Assembly (NCBI GenBank): GCA_964035015.1
Contig: OZ036007.1
Coordinates: 886,399-950,398 of the forward strand
DNA: 64,000 nucleotides
Direction: 5' to 3'
Source of the DNA: Corallium rubrum
Lineage: Eukaryota; Cnidaria; Anthozoa; Scleralcyonacea; Coralliidae
This document shows positions 44,957 through 53,724 of the stretch, in pieces; within the stretch, counting starts at the first letter, position 1, and every line of letters begins with the position of its first letter. The position numbers and the translations under genes were made by a program. Under the pieces are notes generated by a model. That model saw only the letters and a program-made list of their open reading frames with translations. It ran no database searches and was not told the DNA's origin.

Positions 44957-45379
44957 TTAAGTGTCCTTCCACTTCAGGAACATAGGACATCTGCAATCAA
45001 TGTCCCAACCCAGCTCCCTATATACAGATCCGAACAACCTATCATCAAACATGTTCTTACTATATCCATCACACATATCACTGACGTCTGTAAGTAGTGT
45101 AAGTCCTCTTCGACTAACCAACCTTATTATATAGTAGTTATACCTACTTACATTTTTTCCTATCAGGTTAAGTCTCATCAGAACTGACACGACCTTTATG
45201 AAATCAGCTGTTAACATTCTTTCATCAGAACTATTAACAACCCCTGCTATCCTTCTAGCAAACCACTTACTTCTCTTATGAACAGTCTTCCTCTTGCTCC
45301 ATGACATTAAATCCAACTCTGGTACAGGTACTCGTGAAAGGCCCTTGTAGGCCACATGATGTACAGGTTGGGAAACCAT
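44957..45379 (-). CDS. uncharacterised basic Polinton protein
   Basis: A 140-residue intact frame with no recognised domain. The N-terminal half is basic (SWSKRKTVHKRSKWFARR). A hydrophobic/basic middle (FIKVVSVLMRLNLIG) and a C-terminal Cys pair (DIDCRCPMF) follow. It does not show the His-Asp-Cys pattern of an adenain protease. It is the first gene leftward of a 110-bp spacer after the membrane-protein cluster. Its role is unknown; a core or DNA-associated protein would fit its charge. Confidence 0.55.
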   Translation of the reverse strand: MVSQPVHHVAYKGLSRVPVPELDLMSWSKRKTVHKRSKWFARRIAGVVNSSDERMLTADFIKVVSVLMRLNLIGKNVSRYNYYIIRLVSRRGLTLLTDVSDMCDGYSKNMFDDRLFGSVYRELGWDIDCRCPMFLKWKDT

Positions 45380-45491
45380 GACAGTTTATACGTTGACCGC
45401 CACAGCCGCATGTGAACATCTCATCAATTTTCCTGAATCTCCGCTCCACATAGTCCTCCCTCTACCCATATTATAGCATAGGAATATATCT

Positions 45492-45917
45492 TTAAATAAA
45501 CCCTACCCTATGTGCTATGAAACCTACAGAGACTCCTGCTATAGCAACAAACATTGCCTGGTACTTCTGCATCTCCTTAGAAGGTTTATAAAAGTCTCCA
45601 AGTTTAGGTTCATCCCTGAAGGTCACACCATTTGAGGTGTATGTTCTCAGCTTATCCAAGGCCCTGTTAGTGGCATTTATATCAGCGTTGACATCACTTA
45701 ACTCGGCTCTAAGTTGAGCCAACCTATCTTTATGTCTTATCTCATTCTCATAGAATGCTTCCTTAGCTGCTGCCAACTTCTCCATGCTTAGGTTATGTCT
45801 TTTAATCTCCGCCTCATATCCAGTGTGGTTAAGCTTATTAAATAAGAACCCAGCCCCAGCAAAACTTAGTGCTGCGAATGTTGTCTGAATAGCTCCACCT
45901 GCTAATGCACCTGCCAT
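45492..45917 (-). CDS. two-TM protein with a central coiled coil
   Basis: 141 residues. An N-terminal Gly/Ala-rich hydrophobic segment (about residues 3-26, GALAGGAIQTTFAALSFAGA) and a C-terminal one (about 121-141, AMFVAIAGVSVGFIAHRV) flank a charged helical centre (about 35-85) with heptad-like spacing. It is the last gene of a leftward cluster of membrane proteins with 8-23 bp spacers. It is probably a virion or membrane-remodelling component; no family is recognised. Confidence 0.6.
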   Translation of the reverse strand: MAGALAGGAIQTTFAALSFAGAGFLFNKLNHTGYEAEIKRHNLSMEKLAAAKEAFYENEIRHKDRLAQLRAELSDVNADINATNRALDKLRTYTSNGVTFRDEPKLGDFYKPSKEMQKYQAMFVAIAGVSVGFIAHRVGFI

Positions 45918-45925
45918 AATGTTAA

Positions 45926-46159
45926 CTAGGTATTCTTGAAGGGGTCCTCAGGTATGTACTTCTTCTGCTGCAGGTATTTGACAGTTAGTGTTGATGCTGT
46001 GATACCAACTGCTAGCTTTACATATGACTTCATACTCTCAGCCGATGTTAGCGGCTCCCTCAGCAAATTCTTACTTGCCATGCTAAACAGTAAAACTCCC
46101 ACCGTAACTAAAACAGCGTCGAATCCTTCATTCATAAGTTCCTTCCTCTGAGCCGACAT
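45926..46159 (-). CDS. small membrane protein
   Basis: 77 residues with two hydrophobic stretches (about 13-30, FDAVLVTVGVLLFSMA, and about 45-62, YVKLAVGITASTLTVKYL) and a short charged tail. It ends 8 bp before the next gene and starts 18 bp after the previous one. Function unknown. Confidence 0.6.
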   Translation of the reverse strand: MSAQRKELMNEGFDAVLVTVGVLLFSMASKNLLREPLTSAESMKSYVKLAVGITASTLTVKYLQQKKYIPEDPFKNT

Positions 46160-46177
46160 ACTACTAGTGATATTTAG

Positions 46178-46531
46178 TTACAATGTCTCCAGCTTGCTCA
46201 TGGTCTTTGCAACTGGCTCAGCTGTGTCAGCCACAACAGCAGCAGCTACCTCCCTCCTATCACTTTTCCATGTGAAGTATAATGACACACCCGCCACAAG
46301 AAGTCCTGCTAGTCCTAACATATATCCATTAGAAGGTAATGACCATGAGGAATCTGGCTCCTCCATCTTTATCCTTTCCTTCATCTTCTTTTCCTTTGCT
46401 GCTTTGGAGATTGCTGCCAACCTCTTACCCGCCTCAACACGTTTCGGATCTTTAGTCTTGACATCAGTAGTGATCTTGGGGTCTTTACTATCAGTCATCT
46501 TATAGATTACCTCAGGTTTGCTGTCAGTCAT
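46178..46531 (-). CDS. single-pass membrane protein with a lysine-rich N-terminus
   Basis: 117 residues: a Lys/Asp-rich hydrophilic region, a coiled segment (RLAAISKAAKEKKMKERIK), then one transmembrane helix (YMLGLAGLLVAGVSLYFTW, about 70-88) and a polar tail. The start region is a tandem duplication of about 33 bp (46498-46550), giving two in-frame ATGs 12 codons apart that both begin MTDSK. Either may be used. It is part of the leftward membrane cluster. Confidence 0.58.
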   Translation of the reverse strand: MTDSKPEVIYKMTDSKDPKITTDVKTKDPKRVEAGKRLAAISKAAKEKKMKERIKMEEPDSSWSLPSNGYMLGLAGLLVAGVSLYFTWKSDRREVAAAVVADTAEPVAKTMSKLETL

Positions 46532-46554
46532 CTTATAGATTACTACAGGTTTAC

Positions 46555-47425
46555 TTACCGTCTTGCTGTGAGATACACTGCAGATACCGCTAAGATAACT
46601 GTGAGATACTTACCAGTAAATACTAGGACATCTCCACCAGCCTCCTCAATATCTGACCATGGTATGCTGACCTTGGCTGGGTTAAGCTTCTCCCACTTTC
46701 TCCTCTTCTTCCCCGCATCTATCACATCTGAGCCCCCTCTTGTTAGTCCAACTGCTAGCCCTGTGACTATCGCCGCTATGCTTAGACCGATACCAGCTAT
46801 AACACCAGCCTTCTTCACAGTCCTTCTAAACATCTTTCTCTGCCACTCATCATATAGGCCCCTTATACCGCCTCTAATAATCTTAGTATCAGTATCTACA
46901 GACCTGTCAGCTGTCTCGAACTCACGATTAAAGTACCTAACTCTGTAGTCGGAAGCAGTACCTTGCTTTCTTTCAACACTTAGGATTTCTTCGTCAATAA
47001 GATAGTCTATGAAATCGGGATCAACACAATCCCCAATATTCAGAACGTTAGTGAAAAGATCAGTAACATACTCATGGACCCGGCTTCTCATTACTGAATC
47101 CTCATTATTAAGCAATATGTTAACACTTTCGTCATAATCTACAGTATCTGACTGATTATCGGTTCTGAAACCCCAGTCGTCCCATTCTAATTCACTAACA
47201 TGACTGCCCTCATTAACATCCGGCTGATCAACAGTTCCACCGAAGCTAGTTTCCTCAACACCAGGTGTGTTGTCATCAACCCTATTACCTAAAGCATTCA
47301 TTTCAATATACTCATGGGCTGTGTTAGTATCACGATTAGTTATTAGGTCCGGCCTGTTAGGATCATATTCCTCAAATGGATTGTATTGTGCCTCAACCTC
47401 TCCAGTGGGAATAATTTTTCATTAC
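46555..47425 (-). pseudogene. acidic membrane protein with a 5' frame break
   Basis: The frame from ATG 47301 to 46555 gives 248 residues: an acidic N-terminal half and two hydrophobic helices (about 168-190, AGVIAGIGLSIAAIVTGLAV, and near the C-terminus, YLTVILAVSAVYL). The same frame is open for another 40 codons upstream with protein-like composition (for example EVEAQYNPFEEYDPNRP) but has no ATG. An ATG at 47420-47422 followed by a run of five A lies in the neighbouring frame, so a one-base homopolymer change there probably removed the original start. The short form could still be made. Role unknown. Confidence 0.55.
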
Positions 47426-47440
47426 CGTATCTACTTTTCA

Positions 47441-47977
47441 TCAAATCTGAATCCCTCCATAATACTCCGATGATTTCATATACGCATGGCCCCTGTAAAC
47501 CCTGCTATACCTATCCTTTATTTTCCTCTCCAGCGGCATAGTGCTGTCATTTATTATGTTGTCTACCATAGTCAGATTGCTGAACATTGTGGATCTGTCA
47601 AACTCGATACCTCTGAGATATCCTTTGATGGTGTTTAGTGACTTTGTATAGCTCTTGTATGCCACCTCGCACTGACTTACTTTCTCCGCTATTCTCTTAT
47701 TCTTGATATATCCATGCATAAGAAGTCCGACAGCACTTATAGATAATGTAGCGAATCCACCTAGTGCGCTAAACGCCCCGCCAGCAACAGTCAGGAATAT
47801 AGCAGACATGTTCATGGTAAGATTGATCCTAGAGAGTCTCTTAAATTGCCACTGGTAGCAGGTAGCCATCATATGGTAATGCTCGTAAAGTGATTTTAAC
47901 ATCTCCACCTCTCCCAGGCTCAGCTTATCAGATATATGGTTGAATCTTATTATACTCTTCTCTCTGTTAAGTGTCAT
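47441..47977 (-). CDS. membrane protein with a central hydrophobic hairpin
   Basis: 178 residues. Charged, helical flanks surround two adjacent hydrophobic segments (about 52-68, LTMNMSAIFLTVAGGAF, and 69-88, SALGGFATLSISAVGLLMHG), suggesting a membrane hairpin. The C-terminus is Tyr-rich (YSRVYRGHAYMKSSEYYGG). It ends 15 bp before the broken start of the next gene and starts 13 bp after the fibre-like gene. No family is recognised. Confidence 0.6.
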   Translation of the reverse strand: MTLNREKSIIRFNHISDKLSLGEVEMLKSLYEHYHMMATCYQWQFKRLSRINLTMNMSAIFLTVAGGAFSALGGFATLSISAVGLLMHGYIKNKRIAEKVSQCEVAYKSYTKSLNTIKGYLRGIEFDRSTMFSNLTMVDNIINDSTMPLERKIKDRYSRVYRGHAYMKSSEYYGGIQI

Positions 47978-47990
47978 AATCTAACCCGAT

Positions 47991-48596
47991 TCAGACTGGC
48001 TCGTAGAATGCTACAGTTAGGCAACTCTCATTACCACTAGTCAGTCCAGTTATTGTTGGGTAGATGTAGCCGACAGATGGTTTATTACTGGCCTGCTGTG
48101 CTGAGATAGTGTCTTTCACATAAAAGTCGTGATTCACGGGTATAGACCAGTGACCGCTATAATGCCTGTCTGCGTTTCCTAGGGTAAGTGTACCAAGTAG
48201 CTCAGAACCTTGCGTTGCCTTATATGTAACATAGTAAAGTCTGTATGCGACCTGTACGACATTGTCAGGAACCATACCATCTGTGTCAAATGAGTGGCAT
48301 AGTATTCTTATCATAGTGTCCTTACTTACTGGAACCATTGGGTAGGTGTTACCGCCGAGTGCTTCCGGAGTTCCACCAATTGCTGGATAGTACCAGGCCA
48401 TTGTGACGTTAAGTCTGTAATTTTCCTTCTTATCGAATTTGTCTGCGGCGTACTTCTTACTTATCAGATGGTTGTCATAAGTGGCTGGTTCTCCCTGTGT
48501 TATCCTAAAATTTTTCATGTCAATGTCCCCTGTTGCATGACCACCTAATGTGCTGCTGCTTCTGGTGTCACTTCCAAAACCTAAATTCAAACTCAT
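47991..48596 (-). CDS. beta-rich, possibly fibre-like virion protein
   Basis: 201 residues without membrane segments. The N-terminal part has MKNFRITQGEPATYDNHLISKKYA, which resembles the short repeats that precede the trimer stem in phage and adenovirus-type tail fibres. The rest is predicted beta-rich with many Gly, Thr and aromatic residues (VAYRLYYVTYKATQG, GHWSIPVNHDFYVKD). A surface fibre or receptor-binding role is a guess from composition and position. It is the first leftward gene from the central divergent promoter, opposite the penton-like gene. Confidence 0.5.
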   Translation of the reverse strand: MSLNLGFGSDTRSSSTLGGHATGDIDMKNFRITQGEPATYDNHLISKKYAADKFDKKENYRLNVTMAWYYPAIGGTPEALGGNTYPMVPVSKDTMIRILCHSFDTDGMVPDNVVQVAYRLYYVTYKATQGSELLGTLTLGNADRHYSGHWSIPVNHDFYVKDTISAQQASNKPSVGYIYPTITGLTSGNESCLTVAFYEPV

Positions 48597-48619
48597 ACAT
48601 TAGGGTATATAATCATACC
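48597..48619. promoter_or_regulatory. 23-bp divergent spacer between left and right arms
   Basis: ATG codons of the leftward fibre-like gene (48596) and the rightward penton-like gene (48620) are only 23 bases apart. The spacer contains gtatataatcat, TATA-like on both strands. Core promoters must extend into the coding regions, or transcripts start elsewhere. Confidence 0.55.
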
Positions 48620-49290
48620 ATGATTATGAGGAAGCTAACTGTGACCATAGAAGGATCACATAAGGTTATTAGACTTGAGGAGCCTATAATGACAGGGAAA
48701 ATCCTCGTATTATGCTGAAGAAGGCTTACATAATGTGGGAGTACTTTAATGTGACCAGCAGCAAGGGTAACTACTATGTTCACAATAAGAGGGTGAACAA
48801 ATTCCTTGGGGATGGTTATTATACATTCCAGGATTTTAAGAAGATACTTGAGAGGAACAGTGGGGTTACATTAACACTTAGTAAACCAGAGGCTAAGTGT
48901 ACGATGGTGACCGACAGTAGCACGACGTTAGTACTGCACAACAACTTAGCATCTTTACTAGGATTCAGCACCCGTATATTCTTACCAGGTAGTAGCACAA
49001 AGAGTGGGCTGATAAATGTGAATAATGGGTTGAAGTACCTGGTGGTGATGTGTAATGTAATATCTACATCAATGAATCTGTATAATGGGAGGAAGAGTAA
49101 TACCCTAGTAAGTCTTCCAGTCACTAGTGAGCAGCCGCTGTTCGGTTCGACACAGTCATTTGTTGACATTGAGACAGAGCTGGAAATTGGTAAAGGTGTT
49201 ATAAATGAGTTGGAATTCCATGTGACAGATCAGAGTGGAAACCCGCTGAATGGTTTTGGGAGCATATTGCTGGAGCTGTACATCTCGTAG
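48620..49290 (+). pseudogene. penton-like minor capsid protein, one frame break
   Basis: Two overlapping frames: 48620-48718 (32 codons) and 48712-49290 (192 codons), overlapping at ATGCTGA. The second has TTLVLHNNLASLLGFSTRIF, VVMCNVISTSMNLYNGRK and a C-terminal VTDQSGNPLNGFGSILLEL. This pattern is shared by proteins widely found next to the capsid genes of animal Polintons and adintoviruses and read as the single-jelly-roll penton. The first frame supplies the matching N-terminal beta strands (MRKLTVTIEGSHKVIRL). A single-base change near 48712 therefore split one gene, or the ATGCTGA overlap allows reinitiation. The penton would form the capsid vertices. Confidence 0.65.
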
Positions 49291-49295
49291 AGTAT

Positions 49296-50384
49296 ATGGA
49301 CAATGACATAGAATTGGAACAGGGGCTGAGAGATATATACTATAACCCAGCAACTGGTTACCAGTCAGCTGAGAGACTTTACCAGAAATCATTGGCTGAT
49401 GGACTACCGGGTGTAAGTAGGAAGAAGGTCACTGAGTGGTTGAGATCGCAGGACACTTTTACACGGTATAGGAAAATAGTTAGAAAGCATAAGTTCAGAC
49501 AGACTAGGGTTTACTACCTAGGTGAGTAGCTACAGATGGATCTTGTTGATATGGGTAAGTATGGGAATAAGAACGGGGGATACCGTTGGATACTGACGGC
49601 TGTTGAAATTCTAAGTAGATATGCCTTTGCAATCCCTGTGTATAGGAAAGACACCGGAAACATGACCAAGGCGGTAACGTTGTTGCTTAATAAATTTAAG
49701 AAGCGTTTTGGAGCGGATCCAGAACTGGTGCAGTTTGATGATGGTAGGGAATTTTACAATGTTGGGGTGAGGTCCTTACTGGAGGGAGCTGGTGCTAAGT
49801 ACTTTAGCACTCTATCAGATAAGAAGGTTGCTGTTGTGGAACGGTTCAACAGAACCCTAAAGACGGCTATGTGGAAGAACTTTTACAGTAAGGGAACATA
49901 TAAGTGGACTGATGTTCTAGACTCGCTGGTTAGTAATTACAATAACAGTAAGCATAGAACTATACTGATGAAGCCGGCTAATGTGAATAAAAGTAATGAG
50001 GCTGAAGTGTGGAACACCTTATTTGGCCACACCTTTGGAGAATACCCTCTAGCTAAATTTAAAGTTGGTGATACTGTCAGGATAAGTAAGTACAAAAGCA
50101 TATTCACTAAGGGCTATGAGGCTAACTTCACAGAGGAACTATTCAAGGTGACTAAGGTGATTAGGGGAGATCCAAATGTTTATGAAATAGAGGACTTAGA
50201 GGGTGAGCCAGTAATTGGGAAGTTTTATGAGGAGGAGCTAAGTGCTGTTGTTAAGAAGGATCATGTTTACAGGGTGGAGAAAGTACTGAAAAGGAAAAAA
50301 AAGATGGCCCTGGTGAAGTGGCTCGGGTATGATAGCAAGCATAATAGCTGGATACCTGATAGTGATATCCATAATATTGGTTAG
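49296..50384 (+). pseudogene. INT: Polinton integrase with chromodomain, interrupted by an in-frame TAG
   Basis: One continuous frame is cut by TAG at 49527-49529. The first 77 codons hold the N-terminal helical region (SAERLYQKSLADGLPGVSRK, VTEWLRSQDTFTRYRKIVRK). Immediately after the TAG the DDE core begins: DLVDMGKYGNKNGGYRWILT (first Asp), ELVQFDDGREFYN (second Asp) and KKVAVVERFNRTLKTAMWK (Glu). It ends in a chromodomain, DHVYRVEKVLKRKK then ALVKWLGYDSKHNSWIPDSDI, which in relatives binds methylated histone tails and steers insertion. The enzyme would insert the element, making 6-bp duplications. The product is made only if the TAG is read through; otherwise a core-only fragment could start at ATG 49536. 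It follows the penton gene by 5 bp. Confidence 0.9.
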
Positions 50385-50391
50385 TGTATAG

Positions 50392-50781
50392 ATGGCTGAA
50401 GGTGGTGACGTATTTGACGACTTTGAAATGAAAAACAGATACCCTGGATATGATGAAATGGATGATGACCAGTTGGAGTTAGAATACTCTAACCTGTTAA
50501 GTCAGGGTGATGATGGTTCAGGCAAATCTGAGAGGATCACATATGTTGGAGATCTTATAGCCAGAAGAGGATTAGAGTATGATGAGGATTCATTCGTAGA
50601 TGATGGTAAAACGGTTACTATTAAAAACGCTAATGGCTCCACCATAGAAGTACCAGGTGTTGAATTCATCCATAACCCACAGGATGATCAGAGCAATTTC
50701 ACCCGCATTAATGACGAGGTATATAGTGTACTTGACGAGACACTTGGTGATGATGAAAGCATACTCAACGAAAGTAAGTAA
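50392..50781 (+). CDS. acidic protein of unknown function
   Basis: 129 residues, strongly acidic (DVFDDFEMKNRYPGYDEMDD near the start, DDESILNESK at the end), with no membrane segment. It starts 7 bp after the integrase and its 3' end overlaps the start of the next gene in another frame. An acidic assembly or scaffold protein would fit the position, but no family is recognised. Confidence 0.55.
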   Translation: MAEGGDVFDDFEMKNRYPGYDEMDDDQLELEYSNLLSQGDDGSGKSERITYVGDLIARRGLEYDEDSFVDDGKTVTIKNANGSTIEVPGVEFIHNPQDDQSNFTRINDEVYSVLDETLGDDESILNESK

Positions 50782-51859
50782 GTACGATGAGGTTATGGAA
50801 AGACTTAAAAACGTTAAGTCGAAGAATAAAGCTAATATTAGCAATCAACTTGAAAGGGTTGTAGCTGTGACGAAAATAGTTCAGACCAAAAACAAAGTCA
50901 ACCTATACCCAAAAAACCGGATAGCACGGGAGATACTTGACAGATCAATTATTATTCAACGAAAAGATGGAGAAGATACATTATGGTTTAAACCTAAATT
51001 AAAAAGCGGAAGGTTATCAGGCAGAGCAGTACAGATTATGAAACGTGGTAAAACAAAAGTCCCACAGTACTCGACAGCTATTGGGTCGGAAAATGCTGTT
51101 GGCCAGTATAAAAAGCTAATTAGCGATTACAGAAAAGACATTGGGTATAGGAGAATCATTCCTGAAGAAACTGAATCAGAGGACTATCCAGTGGTTGATG
51201 TACAAGCCAACTCTAATAACTACGTAGATATACCTGGACTGACTACTAGAGAAAATCGTGAAATGAGAGGTGTACTGAACCCATCATCCGCCATGGACCC
51301 AAACTCAAGGGTAGGTGATCAGGGAGCCTTACAGCTCCAAGCGAACTACTTTGATGAAGCAGCAGCTGAAACGGAGGAACAGATGACTTCAGAAAATGAA
51401 GATAACAGAGAACTGGCAGAAAGAATAGAAGGACTAAGAAAGGCTCAAGATCTTGTGTTAGAGCAGAGACAACTGGAAGAGACAAGGGAGCAGCAGGAGG
51501 AAGACATATCCAGGCTAGAGAGATTCAAAGAGTGGATGAAGGAGAACTGGCTTGGTGCCACATCACTTGCTGTTGGCCTGGCTAGCATTCTGACGACTGT
51601 GATCATAGGGTTGCGTCACAATATTAAAAGGGGTTCTAACGCTGTCGGGTCATTCGGACGGTCGGTCTATAACGCCTTTAGGAATCTGGCAAAGAAACTC
51701 GGCCCAGTGTTAGGTCCTATTATCATGGCGGTTGGTAACCTTATAGTTGCTCTGCTAAAGTATGGTGCCATGGGGTTGGCTTGGTTGGCTAGCAATCTGT
51801 GGGTGTTGGTTATAGCGATTGTGTGGATGGTTTATGACAGGTATGGTAAAAGTAAATAA
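50753..51859 (+). CDS. coiled-coil protein with C-terminal membrane helices
   Basis: The start is set at ATG 50753, inside the previous gene's 3' end, because upstream codons of this frame overlap real coding sequence; 368 residues result. The N-terminus is basic (ERLKNVKSKNKANISN), the middle is polar, and a long coiled coil follows (REQQEEDISRLERFKEWMKE). After it come NWLGATSLAVGLASILTTVI and, near the end, LVALLKYGAMGLAWLAS-type helices ending VWMVYDRYGKSK. Proteins with this tail accompany the capsid genes of other animal Polintons; the role is not established. A membrane-active or minor capsid function analogous to adenovirus pVI is possible. Confidence 0.65.
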   Translation: MKAYSTKVSKYDEVMERLKNVKSKNKANISNQLERVVAVTKIVQTKNKVNLYPKNRIAREILDRSIIIQRKDGEDTLWFKPKLKSGRLSGRAVQIMKRGKTKVPQYSTAIGSENAVGQYKKLISDYRKDIGYRRIIPEETESEDYPVVDVQANSNNYVDIPGLTTRENREMRGVLNPSSAMDPNSRVGDQGALQLQANYFDEAAAETEEQMTSENEDNRELAERIEGLRKAQDLVLEQRQLEETREQQEEDISRLERFKEWMKENWLGATSLAVGLASILTTVIIGLRHNIKRGSNAVGSFGRSVYNAFRNLAKKLGPVLGPIIMAVGNLIVALLKYGAMGLAWLASNLWVLVIAIVWMVYDRYGKSK

Positions 51860-51874
51860 GATATAACTTAGTCT

Positions 51875-52030
51875 ATGTTGCAGGAAGATAGAATCAATCC
51901 GAGCTACAAACTAAAGAGACCAGACAGTAGTAAGAAAGGAACTAGGAGAGTAGTCGATGTGAACATTCAACCCAACACATATATCCTCTGGTCAGGACCT
52001 GTATGTAAAGCTATCGACATTACCAGTTAA
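51875..52030 (+). CDS. short basic ORF overlapping the capsid gene start
   Basis: 51 codons, basic and Ser/Lys-rich (SYKLKRPDSSKKGTRRVV). It overlaps the open frame in which recognisable capsid sequence begins (51963). It could be the true capsid N-terminus separated by another one-base break, or a separate small protein. The first 30 codons look protein-like and the remainder reads as out-of-frame capsid DNA. Confidence 0.35.
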   Translation: MLQEDRINPSYKLKRPDSSKKGTRRVVDVNIQPNTYILWSGPVCKAIDITS

Positions 52031-53109
52031 TCATGTACTAATCCCTGGCAGTAGAATGCTTACTTTCAGCCTTAAGAATGGTAATAAGGAGTCATACCAT
52101 CAGAACAACCTTAAGTCCACACTTTTAAACAAATCACCCATATGTTCAATGGAGAAAAATACAGAGATCTGAATGAGGCTCATGTTCTCAGGTGTTATGA
52201 GGACCTTTGGTCTAAGTCAAAGCGGGTTGGAAAAATTGATCAGGGTCTTGGTGGGAGTGTGAATCTTGCTAAGCTAAGGAGTCAGGATGCAAGTGGTGAT
52301 AACAGTGTTGCTGGTGATGTTCTCATGAATAGCATCTACGGTGACAGGTTCACAGTTCCTATCGATGATGACTGGCTTACTGAAAATGGGGCTGTCTACC
52401 CCCACGCGCTTCAGAATACACACGAGACTATACTGAAAATTAACAGTCCGGGTAATGTGTTACTACCCGGTGGTAGTGGTAAGGCTGTGCCAGGTAGCTT
52501 TAAACTGGATAACCTAAAGTTGAGGTATGAGACAGTTGAGAATGAGATTCTGGCTAGTGAGACTGAGGGAATCTATAGCAGAGGGAAATCTTCCTACTAC
52601 GGTCACGCCACCCTGATTAAAACCTTCCCAGTTTCTGCTGCTACTACAAAAATCCATGAAAATGTGAACCTACCAAGGAAGTCTCTAAGAAACATCGTAA
52701 TGATCTTCAAAAGAACCACTGATGGAAGTGAGTCGTTCTACTACCCAGCTATTGAGAGTGTCAAAATAAGTTTCCAGGGCAACCAAATTTCCTGTACACA
52801 CAGTCGATGAAGAAGTACGATTTCTTTAATGAGGCTAGCCGGGTGTTCTTCCCATGTGATGACAAGTCTGACAGAAATGTTAGTGAAGCGAATTTCTTCA
52901 ACGATAAGTTCGCCTTGGTCTGTGACTTTTCAACAACGGCGCTAAAGAGGGTACAGGGCCAGGGTGTAAAGCTGACTGACACACAAAACGGAATACTTAT
53001 CGAGGTTGATAAAAGTGCTGGAACCACTGCCTGTACCTGCTACCTGTACGTTCTGTCTGATGGGCTAATAAACCTGGCTAATGGACAGCTTCAGTCTATT
53101 CAGTATTAG
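51963..53109 (+). pseudogene. MCP: double-jelly-roll major capsid protein, at least two frame breaks
   Basis: Three successive frames carry parts of one Polinton major capsid (hexon-like) protein. 51963-52172 has HISSGQDLYVKLSTLPVNHV and IPGSRMLTFSL. 52142-52810 has DLNEAHVLRCYEDLW, GDRFTVPIDDDWL, LLPGGSGKAVPGSFKLDNL and VKISFQGN. The last part continues to 53109 with KKYDFFNEASRVFFPCD, FNDKFALVCDFSTTAL and a C-terminal CYLYVLSDG segment. The changes fall near 52115-52172 and near 52786-52807, and both are consistent with loss of one base. The protein would form the capsomers of the particle. As read, no full-length product is possible. It sits directly before the packaging ATPase, the usual arrangement. 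Confidence 0.85.
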
Positions 53110-53112
53110 TGT

Positions 53113-53709
53113 ATGGATCAGCCGGAGACTATTCTGATAGTTGGGCCATCTGGATGTGGTAAAACTTACACATTGCTTAACGAAATACTTTCTGTGGAGT
53201 ATGGGAAGTATTTTGACTTCATCATAATACTCTGTCCCACACTGTGGATAAATATAACATACCTAGACTGGGGATATCTTAATAGCGACCCTGATGTCAT
53301 AGGACTTAGCATAAGTCCAGATAGACTAGACCCTGTTATTGAGGCAGTAGTAAAAATTTACTCTGGATCTAAGACTGCTGTAATAGTTGATGACATGAGT
53401 AACACAGGTGATCAACATCTTAACGACGGCATGCTGGCTTTTTTATCATATAGTGGTAGGCATCATAATATCACATTGTTCATTCTCACTCAGAAGCTGA
53501 ATAGTGTCGCGACTGGTATAAGGGACAATACCACTAGACTGTTATTTTTCAGCACACATAACAGGAGAAGTATGAAGGTGTTGAGGGATGAGTTCTTCGG
53601 ACATATAGCAGACGCTGAAATGGAGAAGTCTATCATTGCGCATCTTGCCACTGGTAAATACCTTGACATTAAACTCAGTGCGCAGCCACCGACCTATGAA
53701 GTTAAATGA
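53113..53709 (+). CDS. ATP: A32/FtsK-HerA-type genome packaging ATPase
   Basis: An intact 198-residue P-loop ATPase. Walker A is GPSGCGKTYT (residues 11-20), preceded by a beta strand ILIV. Walker B is AVIVDDMS (about 89-96) with two acidic residues. A polar segment LFILTQKLNSV (about 137-147) and an Arg region RDNTTRLLFFSTHN follow, as in the A32-like branch of the FtsK/HerA superfamily. The size is typical for Polinton ATPases. It would pump the element's DNA into the capsid. The start lies 3 bp after the capsid gene stop. Confidence 0.93.
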   Translation: MDQPETILIVGPSGCGKTYTLLNEILSVEYGKYFDFIIILCPTLWINITYLDWGYLNSDPDVIGLSISPDRLDPVIEAVVKIYSGSKTAVIVDDMSNTGDQHLNDGMLAFLSYSGRHHNITLFILTQKLNSVATGIRDNTTRLLFFSTHNRRSMKVLRDEFFGHIADAEMEKSIIAHLATGKYLDIKLSAQPPTYEVK

Positions 53710-53724
53710 AACATAACCTAATGT

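Noticed and set aside
44957..45379. Adenain-like protease
   Set aside because: The ordered His, acidic and Cys catalytic residues and surrounding motifs are not present.
50657..50752. Upstream start of the coiled-coil membrane protein
   Set aside because: These codons lie within the acidic protein's coding sequence in another frame; the ATG at 50753 is the better start.
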